64,000 nt of DNA, taken from positions 1,922,001 through 1,986,000 of the forward strand of contig NZ_CP069535.1 of assembly GCF_016889805.1 (NCBI RefSeq), written 5' to 3'. This document shows, in pieces, positions 25,574 through 38,159 of this stretch (the first letter of the stretch is position 1; the number at the start of each line of letters is the position of its first letter). This stretch comes from Rhodanobacter sp. FDAARGOS 1247. GTDB lineage: Bacteria; Pseudomonadota; Gammaproteobacteria; Xanthomonadales; Rhodanobacteraceae. The notes under the pieces are model-generated. The model had not been told where the DNA came from. It saw only the letters and a list, made by a program, of their open reading frames with translations, and searched no databases. The position numbers and the translations under genes are program-made.

Positions 25574-27990
<2,417 letters not shown>

Positions 27991-28044
27991 TTTGAAACCC
28001 ATCCGGAGGTTGGACTCTGTCCAATTCTCCAGCCCCTGGCGGAC

Positions 28045-28070
28045 GTCATCCCCGCTTTCGCGGGAATGAC
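28045..28070. repeat. REP-like palindrome in the guaB-guaA gap
   Basis: GTCATCCCCGCTTTC then GCGGGAATGAC, an imperfect inverted repeat of the kind found scattered between genes in Xanthomonadales and betaproteobacteria. It might form a hairpin between the two cistrons. Confidence 0.6.
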
Positions 28071-28106
28071 GCCGGCTAATTACGGACGTTTTCAAGGCCC
28101 GGGCCG

Positions 28107-29687
28107 ATGCACAACATCCACTCCGACAAGATCCTCATCCTCGACTTCGGCGCGCAATACACGCAGCTGATCGCGCGGCGTGTGCGCGAGCTGGGCGTGT
28201 ACTGCGAGATCTGGGCCTGGGATCATGATCCGGCCGAAATCGTCGGCTTCGGCGCCAAGGGCATCATCCTGTCCGGCGGGCCGGAGTCCACCACGCTCGA
28301 AGGCGCGCCCAAGGCGCCGCAACAGGTGTTCGATTCGGGTCTGCCGATCCTAGGCATCTGCTACGGCATGCAGACCCTGGCGGCCCAGCTCGGCGGTGCG
28401 ACCGAGGCGGCCGATGCCCGCGAATTCGGCCACGCCACGGTGGACATCACCGCCGCCAGCCGCCTGTTCGATGGCCTCAGCGATCATGCGGACAGTCACA
28501 AGCTCGACGTGTGGATGAGCCACGGCGACCACGTGTCGAAGGCACCGCCGGGTTTCGTCGTCACCGGCAGCACCGATCGCATCCCGGTCGCGGTGATGGA
28601 AGACGAGGACAAGCGCTGGTACGGCGTGCAGTTCCACCCCGAAGTGACCCACACGAAGCAGGGCGGGGCGCTGCTGAAGCGTTTCATCACCGAGATCTGC
28701 GGCTGCGCCACGTTGTGGACCGCCGCCAACATCATCGACGACCAGATCGCCCGTGTGCGCGAACAGGTCGGCAACGACCACGTACTGCTGGGCCTGTCCG
28801 GCGGCGTCGATTCCTCCGTGGTGGCCGCGCTGTTGCACAAGGCGATCGGTGAACAGCTGACCTGCGTGTTCGTCGACACCGGGCTGCTGCGCTGGCAGGA
28901 AGGCGACCAGGTGATGGCCACCATGGCCGAGAACATGGGCGTCAAGGTCATTCGGGTCAACGCCGCCGATCGCTATTTCAAGGCGCTCGAAGGCGTCGCC
29001 GATCCGGAAGCCAAGCGCAAGATCATCGGCGGCCTGTTCGTGGAAATCTTCGACGAGGAGTCCACCAAGCTCACTGCCGGCGGCAGCGGCGAGGTGAAGT
29101 GGCTGGCCCAGGGCACCATCTATCCCGACGTGATCGAATCGGCCGGCAGCAAGACCGGCAAGGCTCACGTCATCAAGAGTCACCACAACGTCGGCGGCCT
29201 GCCGGCGCACATGAAGCTGAAGCTGGTCGAGCCGCTGCGCGAACTGTTCAAGGACGAGGTGCGCCAGATCGGCGTGGAACTCGGCTTGCCCCGCGCGATG
29301 GTCTATCGCCATCCGTTCCCCGGGCCGGGCCTGGGCGTGCGCATCCTGGGCGAAGTGAAACGCGAATACGCCGAGCTGCTGGCCCAGGCCGACGCGATCT
29401 TCATCGACGAGCTGCGCAAGGCTGACCTGTACGACAGGACCAGCCAGGCGTTTGCGGTCTTCCTGCCGGTCAAGTCGGTGGGCGTGGTCGGCGACGCGCG
29501 CGCCTACGAGTGGGTGATCGCGCTGCGTGCGGTGGAAACCATCGACTTCATGACCGCCCACTGGGCACACCTGCCGTACGAGTTTCTCGGCAAGGTTTCA
29601 AATAGAATTATCAATGAGTTGCGCGGTGTTTCTCGCGTAGTTTACGACATAAGCGGCAAGCCGCCTGCCACGATCGAGTGGGAATAG
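28107..29687 (+). CDS. guaA: GMP synthase (glutamine-hydrolysing)
   Basis: 526 residues, the usual length. The class I amidotransferase domain has Cys85 in [10 protein letters not shown] and HPEVTHT; the ATP pyrophosphatase domain has the P-loop LSGGVDSSV near 231-239; the dimerisation domain ends in PPATIEWE. Converts XMP to GMP with glutamine and ATP. Downstream partner of guaB in GMP synthesis. Followed by a short hairpin at 29719. Confidence 0.97.
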   Translation: MHNIHSDKILILDFGAQYTQLIARRVRELGVYCEIWAWDHDPAEIVGFGAKGIILSGGPESTTLEGAPKAPQQVFDSGLPILGICYGMQTLAAQLGGATEAADAREFGHATVDITAASRLFDGLSDHADSHKLDVWMSHGDHVSKAPPGFVVTGSTDRIPVAVMEDEDKRWYGVQFHPEVTHTKQGGALLKRFITEICGCATLWTAANIIDDQIARVREQVGNDHVLLGLSGGVDSSVVAALLHKAIGEQLTCVFVDTGLLRWQEGDQVMATMAENMGVKVIRVNAADRYFKALEGVADPEAKRKIIGGLFVEIFDEESTKLTAGGSGEVKWLAQGTIYPDVIESAGSKTGKAHVIKSHHNVGGLPAHMKLKLVEPLRELFKDEVRQIGVELGLPRAMVYRHPFPGPGLGVRILGEVKREYAELLAQADAIFIDELRKADLYDRTSQAFAVFLPVKSVGVVGDARAYEWVIALRAVETIDFMTAHWAHLPYEFLGKVSNRIINELRGVSRVVYDISGKPPATIEWE

Positions 29688-29718
29688 TAAAATCAGCTAC
29701 TTGCATGCGGGGAGAACG

Positions 29719-29741
29719 GCCGGCAACTTGCCGGCTTTCTC
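29719..29741 (+). terminator. Probable guaA terminator
   Basis: Perfect 8-bp stem GCCGGCAA / TTGCCGGC around one C, followed by TTTCTC. Weak T-run; a read-through hairpin is possible since tadA begins 16 bp later. Confidence 0.45.
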
Positions 29742-29747
29742 ATGTAA

Positions 29748-30254
<507 letters not shown>

Positions 30255-30256
30255 GC

Positions 30257-30787
30257 TCAGCCGCCGTCGTACTGGATATCGGCCGTGGCCAGGCCCGTGT
30301 TGCCGGGATCGGGCACGTTCCTGCCCACCAATTGCAGGCGCAACCCCCATGGTGCCGCGAAATCCAGCACCATGTGCCCGGCCAGGGGACCCGAGACCAC
30401 GCGATGCGGCGCGCTGCGGACGGCCACGCCCTGGTTTCGCAACCATTCGTTGGCGTGCGCCACATCGTCCGTAGCCAATTGCAGGGTCGCCGACGGCGTG
30501 TCCGATGCGGGAGAAGGGGAGTTGCCCCGGTCGACGAAGAGCTCGACCACCGAGCCTTCGTCACAGGAAAGCAGGAGGGACTCCGTTGCGGGTTCACTGG
30601 CCGTGGCTTCGCCCCCGATCAGCTGGCAATCGAGCACGTCGCGGAAGAATGTCGCCGCCTGCGTCATGTCAGGCACGCCGACCCTGACATAGCCGCCGTC
30701 ATACGACGTGGCTGCGCGAGCTCCCGACGGCGCGATCGCGCCAAGCATCAGGACGACGTACAACAATGCAAATATTTTCTTGCCCAT
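30257..30787 (-). CDS. Secreted VOC-fold (glyoxalase-like) protein
   Basis: 176 residues. A signal peptide (MGKKIFALLYVVLMLGAIAPSGARA, cleavage near 25) precedes one vicinal-oxygen-chelate domain: GGYVRVGVPDMTQAATFFRD, then SVVELFVDRG and ATLQLATDDVAHANEWLRNQG. Export is unusual for this fold, which mostly serves cytoplasmic metal enzymes or binding proteins. No clear set of metal ligands, so a binding role is as likely as catalysis. Confidence 0.8.
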   Translation of the reverse strand: MGKKIFALLYVVLMLGAIAPSGARAATSYDGGYVRVGVPDMTQAATFFRDVLDCQLIGGEATASEPATESLLLSCDEGSVVELFVDRGNSPSPASDTPSATLQLATDDVAHANEWLRNQGVAVRSAPHRVVSGPLAGHMVLDFAAPWGLRLQLVGRNVPDPGNTGLATADIQYDGG

Positions 30788-31033
30788 GATCCGACGGCCG
30801 AAGATCTGTTCGGCCAGCTACATGGGTTCGCGTGACGGCAGGCGAAACCCCGGTTTGACGACCGCTGTGTTTCCGGGCGCGAACACCACCGCAACTTCGG
30901 CGTCGTTTCCAGACAGGAACGGAATGATCGCCCGAACCGGCTTGATACATGGCGCGGCAAGACCAATCCTGCGTCTGGACTACCAGGCCGGCACGAATCG
31001 GCCCGGCCACCGCCATTTCCAGGAGCCACTCGA

Positions 31034-31216
31034 ATGAAGCGCTACATCAATCATCTGCTGCAGGGCCCGCGCAGCCGGTTTGGAAATCTCCAGCCCGCCC
31101 GCCAAGACGCGGGGCTGCGAACGATCGCTACCAAAGCCAGCCTGCGGGCCGAAGATGGCTATGACTGGCTGCGGCAAATCAAGTCAACACAGAAGGGCTG
31201 TCCGAACCTGCTTTAG
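31034..31216 (+). CDS. Doubtful small ORF upstream of dif
   Basis: 60 codons starting MKRYINHLLQGPRSRFGN, with AGGAG 8 bases before the ATG. No family recognised, and codon use is not decisive. The overlapping minus frame is equally open, so this may be non-coding. Confidence 0.25.
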   Translation: MKRYINHLLQGPRSRFGNLQPARQDAGLRTIATKASLRAEDGYDWLRQIKSTQKGCPNLL

Positions 31217-31274
31217 GAAGAGGCGGTTCCGAGGCACGGTTGCCGGGTCGTCACGGTCGCGCCACCTATTTGTA

Positions 31275-31302
31275 ATTTCGCATAATGTATATTATGTCAA
31301 AT
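31275..31302. other. dif: dif-like XerC/XerD recombination site
   Basis: 28 bp made of ATTTCGCATAA (XerC arm), TGTATA (central region) and TTATGTCAAAT (XerD arm). Against the E. coli dif, the central 6 bp are identical, the XerD arm differs at one base (C for T) and the XerC arm keeps CGCATAA. The core TTCGCATAATGTATA is, as I recall, the attachment core used by Xanthomonas filamentous phages. It resolves chromosome dimers and is a target for Xer-exploiting phages. KOPS polarity (see findings) supports this being the chromosomal terminus site. Confidence 0.88.
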
Positions 31303-31319
31303 TATGAATGAGGCAAACC

Positions 31320-31685
31320 ATGACTCCCAAGCGATCCGGCAAGCGCTGCTGGTACATCTCCCCCGAGGGTTTTCGCGAACTGCGCCGCAGCTGTCCGTTG
31401 AGCCGTCAGGCCTGCGCAGCCTATCTTGGCGTGTCACCGAATACGGTGAGGTGCTGGGAAATCGGTCGAAGCCGCATGCCCTGGTCGGCCGTGCGTCTGT
31501 TGAGGCTATTGCGTTGCGGGGATCTCGGCGCGTTGTCCGATGAGTGGGCCGGCTGGACGATCAACCGGCTTGGCCTGCACGCTCCGGCGGGCAAGACCTA
31601 TCGGGAACGCGACATGCGCCAATGGTGGCTGACCTGCGAACAGGCACGACTGTTCCGCGAAGCGTACGAGCGCAGGGAAATCTGA
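31320..31685 (+). CDS. VC1465/XafT-family (DUF3653) HTH protein next to dif
   Basis: 121 residues. HTH around SRQACAAYLGVSPNTVRCWE, then the family hallmarks RMPWSAVRLLRLLRCGDL, a W-x-GW stretch (EWAGWTINRLGL), PAGKTY, and WW with QARLFREAYE near the end. In Vibrio the TLC-phi phage member XafT activates Xer recombination at dif without FtsK. Here the ATG lies 17 bp after the dif XerD arm, so the two belong together functionally or as a remnant of an integrated element. ATG 31320 is used; ATG 31308 is possible. No other phage gene is nearby. Family identity is from memory of the pattern. Confidence 0.8.
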   Translation: MTPKRSGKRCWYISPEGFRELRRSCPLSRQACAAYLGVSPNTVRCWEIGRSRMPWSAVRLLRLLRCGDLGALSDEWAGWTINRLGLHAPAGKTYRERDMRQWWLTCEQARLFREAYERREI

Positions 31686-31781
31686 AGCCCCCTCTTCCCG
31701 GATATTTTTGCCGCCGGTCCTTGATATGCGTGCCGGGACTGCCATTTCTATCTGCATCGCGACCACGACAGGAGGCGCCGC

Positions 31782-32231
31782 ATGTCCCGTTACACCAGAA
31801 GTCCCGAGGCGTTGTCGCAACTGAGTCCCGAGCAGTATCGGGTCACCCAGGAAAGTGGCACCGAACGCCCCGGTACGGGCGAATACCTGCACAACAAGGA
31901 GCCCGGCATCTACGTGGATGTCGTTTCGGGCGAACCGCTGTTTGCTTCGTCGGACAAGTTCGAGTCGGGTTGCGGCTGGCCGAGCTTCACCAAGCCGATC
32001 GAGGCGGCCCACGTGAACGAGTTGCGTGACAGCAGCCACGGCATGATCCGCACCGAGGTGCGCTCGACCCATGGCGACAGCCATCTCGGCCACGTCTTTC
32101 CGGACGGCCCGAAGGATCGTGGCGGCCTGCGCTATTGCATCAACTCGGCCTCGCTGCGTTTCGTCCCTCGTGGCGAGATGGAGGCGCAGGGTTACGGCGC
32201 GTACCTGGATCAGGTGGAGGATGTGCGATGA
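31782..32231 (+). CDS. msrB: Peptide methionine-(R)-S-oxide reductase, zinc-less form
   Basis: 149 residues. Catalytic Cys119 in [12 protein letters not shown], plus SGCGWPSF and [10 protein letters not shown]. All four zinc Cys of the common form are replaced (Asp46/Ser49 and Ser95/Gly98 at the expected places), so it is a zinc-free MsrB. Reduces R-methionine sulfoxide in oxidised proteins. AGGAGG lies just before the ATG, and the gene is ATGA-coupled to msrA. Confidence 0.95.
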   Translation: MSRYTRSPEALSQLSPEQYRVTQESGTERPGTGEYLHNKEPGIYVDVVSGEPLFASSDKFESGCGWPSFTKPIEAAHVNELRDSSHGMIRTEVRSTHGDSHLGHVFPDGPKDRGGLRYCINSASLRFVPRGEMEAQGYGAYLDQVEDVR

Positions 32232-32737
32232 CGACCGAGCGTGCGGTGCTTGCCGGAGGCTGCTTCTGGGGCATGCAGGACCTGATTCGCCAGCAGGATG
32301 GCGTGCTCTCCACCCGGGTCGGCTACAGCGGCGGCGACGTGCCGAACGCGACTTACCGCAATCACGGCAGCCATGCCGAGGCCATCGAGATCGTGTTTGA
32401 TCCATCGCGGATCAGCTATCGCAGGCTGCTGGAATTCTTCTTCCAGATCCACGACCCGTCCACGGCCAACCGCCAGGGCAATGACCGTGGCACGTCCTAT
32501 CGTTCGGCGATCTTCTACACCTCCGATGCGCAGAAGGAGGTCGCCGAAGACACCATTGCGGACGTCGACGCCTCCGGCCTGTGGCCGGGCAAGGTGGTGA
32601 CCGAAGTGGCGCCGGCGGGTGATTTCTGGGAGGCCGAACCGGAGCACCAGGATTATCTGGAACGTTACCCGCAGGGTTATACCTGTCACTTCATCCGCCC
32701 CGACTGGAAACTGCCGAGGCGTGACGCGCAAGCCTGA
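32228..32737 (+). CDS. msrA: Peptide methionine-(S)-S-oxide reductase
   Basis: 169 residues. Catalytic Cys12 in [13 protein letters not shown], and [15 protein letters not shown] typical of the family. Reduces S-methionine sulfoxide, so with msrB both diastereomers are covered. No signal peptide on either, hence cytoplasmic repair. The start overlaps the msrB stop by 4 bp. Confidence 0.96.
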   Translation: MTTERAVLAGGCFWGMQDLIRQQDGVLSTRVGYSGGDVPNATYRNHGSHAEAIEIVFDPSRISYRRLLEFFFQIHDPSTANRQGNDRGTSYRSAIFYTSDAQKEVAEDTIADVDASGLWPGKVVTEVAPAGDFWEAEPEHQDYLERYPQGYTCHFIRPDWKLPRRDAQA

Positions 32738-32743
32738 AACGCC

Positions 32744-33733
32744 TCAGCGGCCGAAGATGATTTCCTTGCCTTCGTGGTCGCGATCCCAGCCGCGCAGCTG
32801 GTCGCGGATGTGCGCGATGCCCTGACGTCCGAGCGCGTTGCGCTCCTCGTCGAGCACATGGCCGTCCAGCAACTCGGCCAGCCGCTGCGCGGTGGGCAGC
32901 ATGGCGTCCCATGCGTCCAGCGCCGGCAGCGGCGCCGGCAGGGTCATGAAGAAGCTGACGCCCGGTGTGCGCAGGTCTTCCAGCCGGGCGAGGTCGAAGT
33001 TGCCGGGCTTGAGCATGTTGGCGACGCTGAAGATCGGTCCCAACTCGCGTTTGCCGTCGACCAGGCGGTGATAGATGCCCATGTCGCCGAATTCCAAGCC
33101 GGCTTTTTCGGCCGCCACCACGAGGTCCGGGCCGTGGAAACGTTCGCCTTCGCGGGCCACCACGAATAGCGTGATGATGCGTTCCACCGGCAGCTGCGGC
33201 GGCCGCCGCCCCAGATCGGAACGCTGGGGAGCCGCCGCGGCCGGTGCGGGTGTCGATGGAGTTTCCACCACCGGTGCTTCCGCCGGCAGGTCGGTGTTCT
33301 GCGCCACCGGATCGCTGGAGCTGGGCGCGCGCAAGGCATCGATGATCGAGGCCACGTGATCCGCCAGCTTCGGTGGCTGCCTGGTCCTGGGGGTTTTCGA
33401 CGCAGCTGCGCCAGGTTCCCTGCCCCGGTCGCCCGACAGCGTGGCGCCGAGGCGCTCCAGCTCCTCGCGCAAGCCCACCTCCAGCTCGCCTTGCTGCGGC
33501 CTGGCATCGCCGCGGAAGACATCGTCAGCGACCGGCTCGATATCCGATTCGCCGAAGGTCGGTTCGCGTCGCTCGCCAGCATGCGGGCCGGGCACGACGC
33601 GGCGTTTGCCCTGCTCCTTCCTGGGCTGGCCGAACAGCCACAGCAGCGCCAGCACGATGAGGCCGACGATCAGCATCGGAATGCCGACGGCGGGATTCCA
33701 GGCAAGGGCAAGCACGGGTTGCAACGTCATCAT
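32744..33733 (-). CDS. zipA: Cell division protein ZipA
   Basis: 329 residues. N-terminal membrane helix (VGIPMLIVGLIVLALLWLF, about 16-34), a charged Pro/Glu-rich linker, and a C-terminal FtsZ-binding domain (about 185-325) beginning PVERIITLFVVAREGERFHG. Anchors FtsZ at the septum. It lies directly downstream of smc (7 bp gap), the common arrangement in gammaproteobacteria. Confidence 0.93.
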   Translation of the reverse strand: MMTLQPVLALAWNPAVGIPMLIVGLIVLALLWLFGQPRKEQGKRRVVPGPHAGERREPTFGESDIEPVADDVFRGDARPQQGELEVGLREELERLGATLSGDRGREPGAAASKTPRTRQPPKLADHVASIIDALRAPSSSDPVAQNTDLPAEAPVVETPSTPAPAAAAPQRSDLGRRPPQLPVERIITLFVVAREGERFHGPDLVVAAEKAGLEFGDMGIYHRLVDGKRELGPIFSVANMLKPGNFDLARLEDLRTPGVSFFMTLPAPLPALDAWDAMLPTAQRLAELLDGHVLDEERNALGRQGIAHIRDQLRGWDRDHEGKEIIFGR

Positions 33734-33740
33734 GGGTTCC

Positions 33741-36700
33741 TCAGGCAGCGCCTGCCAGTTTAGCCGCTTCGGCCAGATCCACCTGCACCAGTCGCGAAAC
33801 GCCCGGCTCGCGCATGGTCACGCCGCACAGCTGGGTAGCCGCTTCCATGGTCGCCTTGTTGTGGCTGATGAAGATGAACTGCACCTGCTCGCTCATCTCG
33901 CGCACCAGGCTGGAGAAGCGGCCCACGTTGGCCTCGTCCAGCGGTGCGTCGACCTCGTCGAGCAGGCAGAACGGCGCCGGGTTGAGACCGAAGATCGCGA
34001 ACACCAGCGACACCGCGGTCAGCGCCTTTTCGCCGCCGGACAGCAGCGAGATGTTGGATGGACGCTTGCCCGGCGGGCGCGCCATGATCGTCACGCCGGT
34101 GTTGAGCAGGTCGTCGCCGGTGAGTTCCAGGTAGGCATGGCCGCCGCCGAACAGGCGCGGGAACAGTTCCTGCACGCCGGCGTTGACCTTGTCGAAGGTT
34201 TCCTTGAAACGCTGGCGCGTTTCGCGGTCGATCTTCTTGATCGCGCCTTCCAGCGTCTCCATCGCATCGACCAGGTCGGTGAGCTGGTTGTCCAGGTAGG
34301 TCTTGCGCTCGCTCTGTTCGGCGTGTTCCTGGATGGCGGCGAGGTTCACCGGTTCAAGCCGGGCGATCTTCTGGCCGAGATCACTCAGCTGCGAACGCCA
34401 CTGATCCGCATCGATGTCGGGCGCGAGTTCGGCCAGCAGCGTTTCCAGTTCCAGACCTGACCCGGCGATCGCTTCGGCCAGCTGATCGGCGCGCAGTTGC
34501 AAGGCCTGCGCCGCAAGCCGCTTCTGCGACAGCCCTTCGCGCAGCGTGGCCAGGCCCTGCTCCGCCAGGTGACGCTGCTGCTCCAGCTTGCGGAACTCGA
34601 TGTCGCAGTCCTCCAGCGCGCGACGCGCCTCGACCAGCTGCTTGTCGACCAGCAGGCGCTGGTCCAGGTACGCCTGTCGCTCCGACTCGAGTTCGGCGAT
34701 CGGATCGGAACCTGCGGCGAGCTGCTCGGTGATTTCGTTGCGGCGCATCTCGATCTGGCGCAGTTGGGTGTCCATGCGGGCCAGCGTCTGTTCCAGCGAG
34801 CTCAGCGAGGAACGCTTCGACTCCAGCGCGAGCGCCAGCGAATGCGACTGCTCGGCGGCTTCGCGTGCATTCATGCGCGCTTCCTCGCGCGCCTCGAGCA
34901 GGCCGCGGCGCTCGTTCTCCAGCTCGCGGCGCTGATCTTCGAGGTCGCCCATCAGGCCGACCGATTCATCCAGTCGGGCGCGTGCCTCGCGGGTCTGGCC
35001 CTGCAATTCATCGATCTGCCGATTCAGGTCTGCCAGTTCGCCCTTGACCTTCTCGGCGCGGGCGCGGGCGGTTTCCAGCTTGCCGCGGTGGCTCTGCAAC
35101 TGGCCGGCCAGTTCGGACTGCCGGCGATGCGCGTTGTACAGCTCGCGCTGGGCGTCGTCGCGCGCGCGTTCGGTCTCGAATTTGCTGGTGCGCAGCGTAT
35201 CGAGCCGCTCGCTGGCTTCTTCCAGCTGCGCTTCCAGCGCGGCGATCTGCTCGGCCAGCGTGCGCAGCTCGCGCTCGCGCGCCAGCACGCCGACCTGGCT
35301 GCCCTGCGCCCGGCGCACGCGCGCCCAGCCCGGACCCAGCCACTCGCCCGCCGGCGTGATCACCGACTGGTACGGCGCCAGCGAGGACAGCGAGACGACC
35401 CGTTGATGCGCTTCGTCCAGCGATGCCGCGGTGAGCACGTGACCAAGGATCGCCATCGCCGCCGCCGGTCCGCGCACGTGCGCCGCGAGGGTGCCGGCGG
35501 TGTTGACGCCACCTTCGCTGGCGTCGAGCAAGGCCATGTCGGCGTTCTCGATCGAGGAAAATTCGCTGGCCAGCGTGTGCGCCTGGTCAACCAGCACGCT
35601 GTCCAGAAAGCCGCTCAACGCCGTTTCCACCGCGGTTTCCCAACCGGCTTCCACCTGCAGCGATTCGCCCAGGCGACGCGAGTGATCCAGGCCCAGCTTC
35701 GCCAGCCATCCACTGGCCGCGCCTTCGTCCTGTCCCAGCGCGGCGTGCTGCAAGGCCTCCAGCGACGCGTGCCGGCCGCGGGCGGCCTGCAACTGCTGGC
35801 GCGCCTCGTTGAGGGTCGACTGCACCTGGCGTTCGTCCTCCAGCACCTTTTCGTGGCCGGATTTGTGCTGGTCGAGCAGGCTGCCGAGCGTCTCCACGCG
35901 TTCGCGCTGGGTCTCGTGCTCATGGGTCAACTGCTCGCCGGCGGCGTCCAGCGCCGCCACGTCGGTGGCCTTCTGCTCGGTTTCCAGCACTTCGCGACGG
36001 CGCGCCAGGTCGACCGCCTGGCGATCCAGGTAGCTGAGCCTGGTTCGTTCCACTTCCGCAGCGCGGTTCGATTCCCCTGCGTTGCGCGTGTGGCTGTCCC
36101 AGCGTTGTTGCCAGTCGGCCAGCCTGGTTTCGGTATTGCGCTGGGCCTCGCCGGTGTCGTCCTGCAACTGCTGCAGCGCTTCGAGTTTCGGCTCGCCTTC
36201 GGCCAGGGCCAGGCGCAGCGCCTCGACCTGTTCGCGATCGGTGGCGATGTGCGCGGCCAGTTCGGCATGTTCGCGCTCGGCGTCGCCGTGGGCGCGCTGC
36301 AGGCGTTCGGCGGTTTCCTTGTTGTAACGCACCTGCTGTTCGACCCGGGCAATCTCGGCGCCGACCTTGTAGACGTCAGCCTGCACCGCATTCAGGTGCT
36401 CGCTGGCGTCGGTGTGGCGTTCGCGCACGCTTTCCAGCTGGGCCTCGATCTGGCGCTGGCCGGCGAGCTGCTTTTCGATCTCGATCTCGGCGGCGGACAG
36501 CCCCGCGCCCTCGCCTTCGTGCTGGGACTTCAGGCCTCGATATTCCAGCGCACGCAGTTCGGCGTCCTTGCGCGTCTGTTCTTCCTTCAGCGCCTTCCAG
36601 CGCTCGGCGGCGCGGGCCTGGCGGTTGAGGTGTTCGAGCTGCTTGTCCACTTCGTCGCGCACGTCGCGCACGCGGTCGAGGTTCTCGCGGGTGGCCTTGA

Positions 36701-37250
36701 TCCGGCTTTCGGTTTCCTTGCGGCGCTCCTTGTACTTGGAGATGCCGGCGGCCTCTTCCAGATGCGTGCGCAGTTCTTCCGGATGCGCCTCGATGATCTG
36801 GCTGATCATGCCCTGCTCGATGATCGAGTAGCTGCGCGGGCCGAGGCCGGTGCCGAGGAACAGGTCGGTGATGTCGCGGCGGCGGCAGCGCGCGCCGTTG
36901 AGATAGTACGAGGACTGGCCGTCGCGGGTGACCTGGCGCTTCACCGAGATCTCGGCGTACTGGCCGTACTCGCCCTGCACCGAACCGTCGGCGTTGTCGA
37001 AGATCAGCTCGACCGTGGCCTGCCCCACCGGCTTGCGCGTGTTGGAGCCGGAGAAGATCACGTCAGTCAGCGAGTCGCCGCGCAGGCGGCTGGCCGCGCT
37101 CTCGCCCATCACCCAGCGAATCGCGTCGATGATGTTGGATTTGCCGCAACCGTTGGGGCCGACCACGCCGATCATGTTGCTGGGCAGGTGCAGGGTGGTC
37201 GGGTCCACGAAGGACTTGAAACCGGCGAGTTTGATGGTGCTCAGGCGCAT
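33741..37250 (-). CDS. smc: Chromosome partition protein SMC
   Basis: 1169 residues. Walker A GPNGCGKSN near 32-40, long coiled coils at about 170-500 and 680-1000, a hinge around 510-670, and a C-terminal head with LLSGGEKAL and the Walker B LLDEVDAPLDEANV. Condenses and organises the chromosome with ScpAB. First gene of a smc-zipA operon. The 135-bp region upstream is AT-rich and likely carries the promoter. Confidence 0.97.
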   Translation of the reverse strand: MRLSTIKLAGFKSFVDPTTLHLPSNMIGVVGPNGCGKSNIIDAIRWVMGESAASRLRGDSLTDVIFSGSNTRKPVGQATVELIFDNADGSVQGEYGQYAEISVKRQVTRDGQSSYYLNGARCRRRDITDLFLGTGLGPRSYSIIEQGMISQIIEAHPEELRTHLEEAAGISKYKERRKETESRIKATRENLDRVRDVRDEVDKQLEHLNRQARAAERWKALKEEQTRKDAELRALEYRGLKSQHEGEGAGLSAAEIEIEKQLAGQRQIEAQLESVRERHTDASEHLNAVQADVYKVGAEIARVEQQVRYNKETAERLQRAHGDAEREHAELAAHIATDREQVEALRLALAEGEPKLEALQQLQDDTGEAQRNTETRLADWQQRWDSHTRNAGESNRAAEVERTRLSYLDRQAVDLARRREVLETEQKATDVAALDAAGEQLTHEHETQRERVETLGSLLDQHKSGHEKVLEDERQVQSTLNEARQQLQAARGRHASLEALQHAALGQDEGAASGWLAKLGLDHSRRLGESLQVEAGWETAVETALSGFLDSVLVDQAHTLASEFSSIENADMALLDASEGGVNTAGTLAAHVRGPAAAMAILGHVLTAASLDEAHQRVVSLSSLAPYQSVITPAGEWLGPGWARVRRAQGSQVGVLARERELRTLAEQIAALEAQLEEASERLDTLRTSKFETERARDDAQRELYNAHRRQSELAGQLQSHRGKLETARARAEKVKGELADLNRQIDELQGQTREARARLDESVGLMGDLEDQRRELENERRGLLEAREEARMNAREAAEQSHSLALALESKRSSLSSLEQTLARMDTQLRQIEMRRNEITEQLAAGSDPIAELESERQAYLDQRLLVDKQLVEARRALEDCDIEFRKLEQQRHLAEQGLATLREGLSQKRLAAQALQLRADQLAEAIAGSGLELETLLAELAPDIDADQWRSQLSDLGQKIARLEPVNLAAIQEHAEQSERKTYLDNQLTDLVDAMETLEGAIKKIDRETRQRFKETFDKVNAGVQELFPRLFGGGHAYLELTGDDLLNTGVTIMARPPGKRPSNISLLSGGEKALTAVSLVFAIFGLNPAPFCLLDEVDAPLDEANVGRFSSLVREMSEQVQFIFISHNKATMEAATQLCGVTMREPGVSRLVQVDLAEAAKLAGAA

Positions 37251-37385
37251 GCGGTCTTCAACGGGTCAGCGGTAAGGCCCGTGCAGCCGGGCGACAGGGC
37301 ACTGTGCCAAACGCAGGGCAACGCTGCAATGCGTTTCTGCATGAAGCATCAGTTGAACAATTCACTGTAACTTACTGTTCCTGAA

Positions 37386-37643
37386 TTATTTGTTCTTTGC
37401 ATCAATCGACAAGGCATGGATGCCGTTGTCCATCAGGCCGTCCAGCGCCGCATAAACCATGCGATGCCGCCGAATCGGCAGCAGTCCGGCGAATGCGGGA
37501 CTGACGATGCGCACATGGAAGTGACCCTTGCCCTCCCCCGCGTGGCCGGCATGCAGGTGGCCTTCGTCGACGACTTCCAGCTCGGTCGGTGCCAGCGCCG
37601 CACTCAGGCGCTGGCGGATCTGCTCGAGCATCGCTTCGCTCAC
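37386..37643 (-). CDS. BolA-family protein
   Basis: 85 residues from a GTG at 37643 that overlaps the previous stop (GTGA). The BolA fold is seen in IRQRLSAALAPTELEVVDEGHLHAGH, FHVRIVSPAFAGLLPIRRHRMVYAAL and the ending GIHALSIDAK. BolA-like proteins pair with monothiol glutaredoxins in iron-sulfur handling or act on transcription. A later ATG (37631) is an alternative start. Coupled to the YciI gene upstream. Confidence 0.85.
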   Translation of the reverse strand: MSEAMLEQIRQRLSAALAPTELEVVDEGHLHAGHAGEGKGHFHVRIVSPAFAGLLPIRRHRMVYAALDGLMDNGIHALSIDAKNK

Positions 37644-37942
37644 GCCGGCAACGCCTTGCGGAACGGCTTGATCTGCACGTCGGCGTAGACGCCGGCCGCC
37701 ACATACGGATCGGCATCGGCCCAGGCGCGGGCCTCGGCCATCGACGGGAACTGGGCCAGGATCATGCTGCCGGTGAAACCGGCCGGGCCCGGGTCCTCGG
37801 ACTCGATCGCCGGGAACGCGCCCGCGACGAACAGCCGACCGGCATCCTGCAGTTCGAGCAAGCGCGCCATGTGTGCGGGTCGCGCACCCTGACGCCTGGA
37901 CAGGGTATCGGGATGGTCTTTGGCGATGATGGCATACCACAT
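37640..37942 (-). CDS. YciI-family protein
   Basis: 100 residues. MWYAIIAKDHPDTLSRRQGARPAH is the classic start, with the active-site-like His in RPAH and the DPGPAGFTGSMILAQFPS strand. Family members are small dimeric ferredoxin-like proteins of uncertain enzymatic role. It is coupled to the bolA-like gene by a 4-bp overlap, an association common in gammaproteobacteria (yciA/B/I neighbourhood). Confidence 0.88.
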   Translation of the reverse strand: MWYAIIAKDHPDTLSRRQGARPAHMARLLELQDAGRLFVAGAFPAIESEDPGPAGFTGSMILAQFPSMAEARAWADADPYVAAGVYADVQIKPFRKALPA

Positions 37943-38159
37943 GGTAGGGCTCGTGGAATAAGAAGAATTGCCCTATTTTAATCGAAACTAGTGCCTGCAC
38001 CGAACCGATATCTGCAGCGTCCGTGCGATGGCCATCAGGGGAGAATCGAACGATGAGACAAACAGCGGCAATCCCTGCATCGAATCATCCGTATCGCCGA
38101 TGCGGTAATCGGAATTCGGGGGCGTTCGCAGGTTCGACGGCATTTCCCGGGGAATCGGC

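Larger units (their letters stand above)
30788..31319. other. Intergenic stretch holding dif
   Basis: About 530 bp with no confident gene, apart from a weak 60-codon frame at 31034. GC content falls sharply at 31260-31310 around the dif site. No second Xer site is visible here. Confidence 0.5.

Noticed and set aside
34497..37370. 957-codon plus-strand frame
   Set aside because: Antisense to smc; no recognisable domain.
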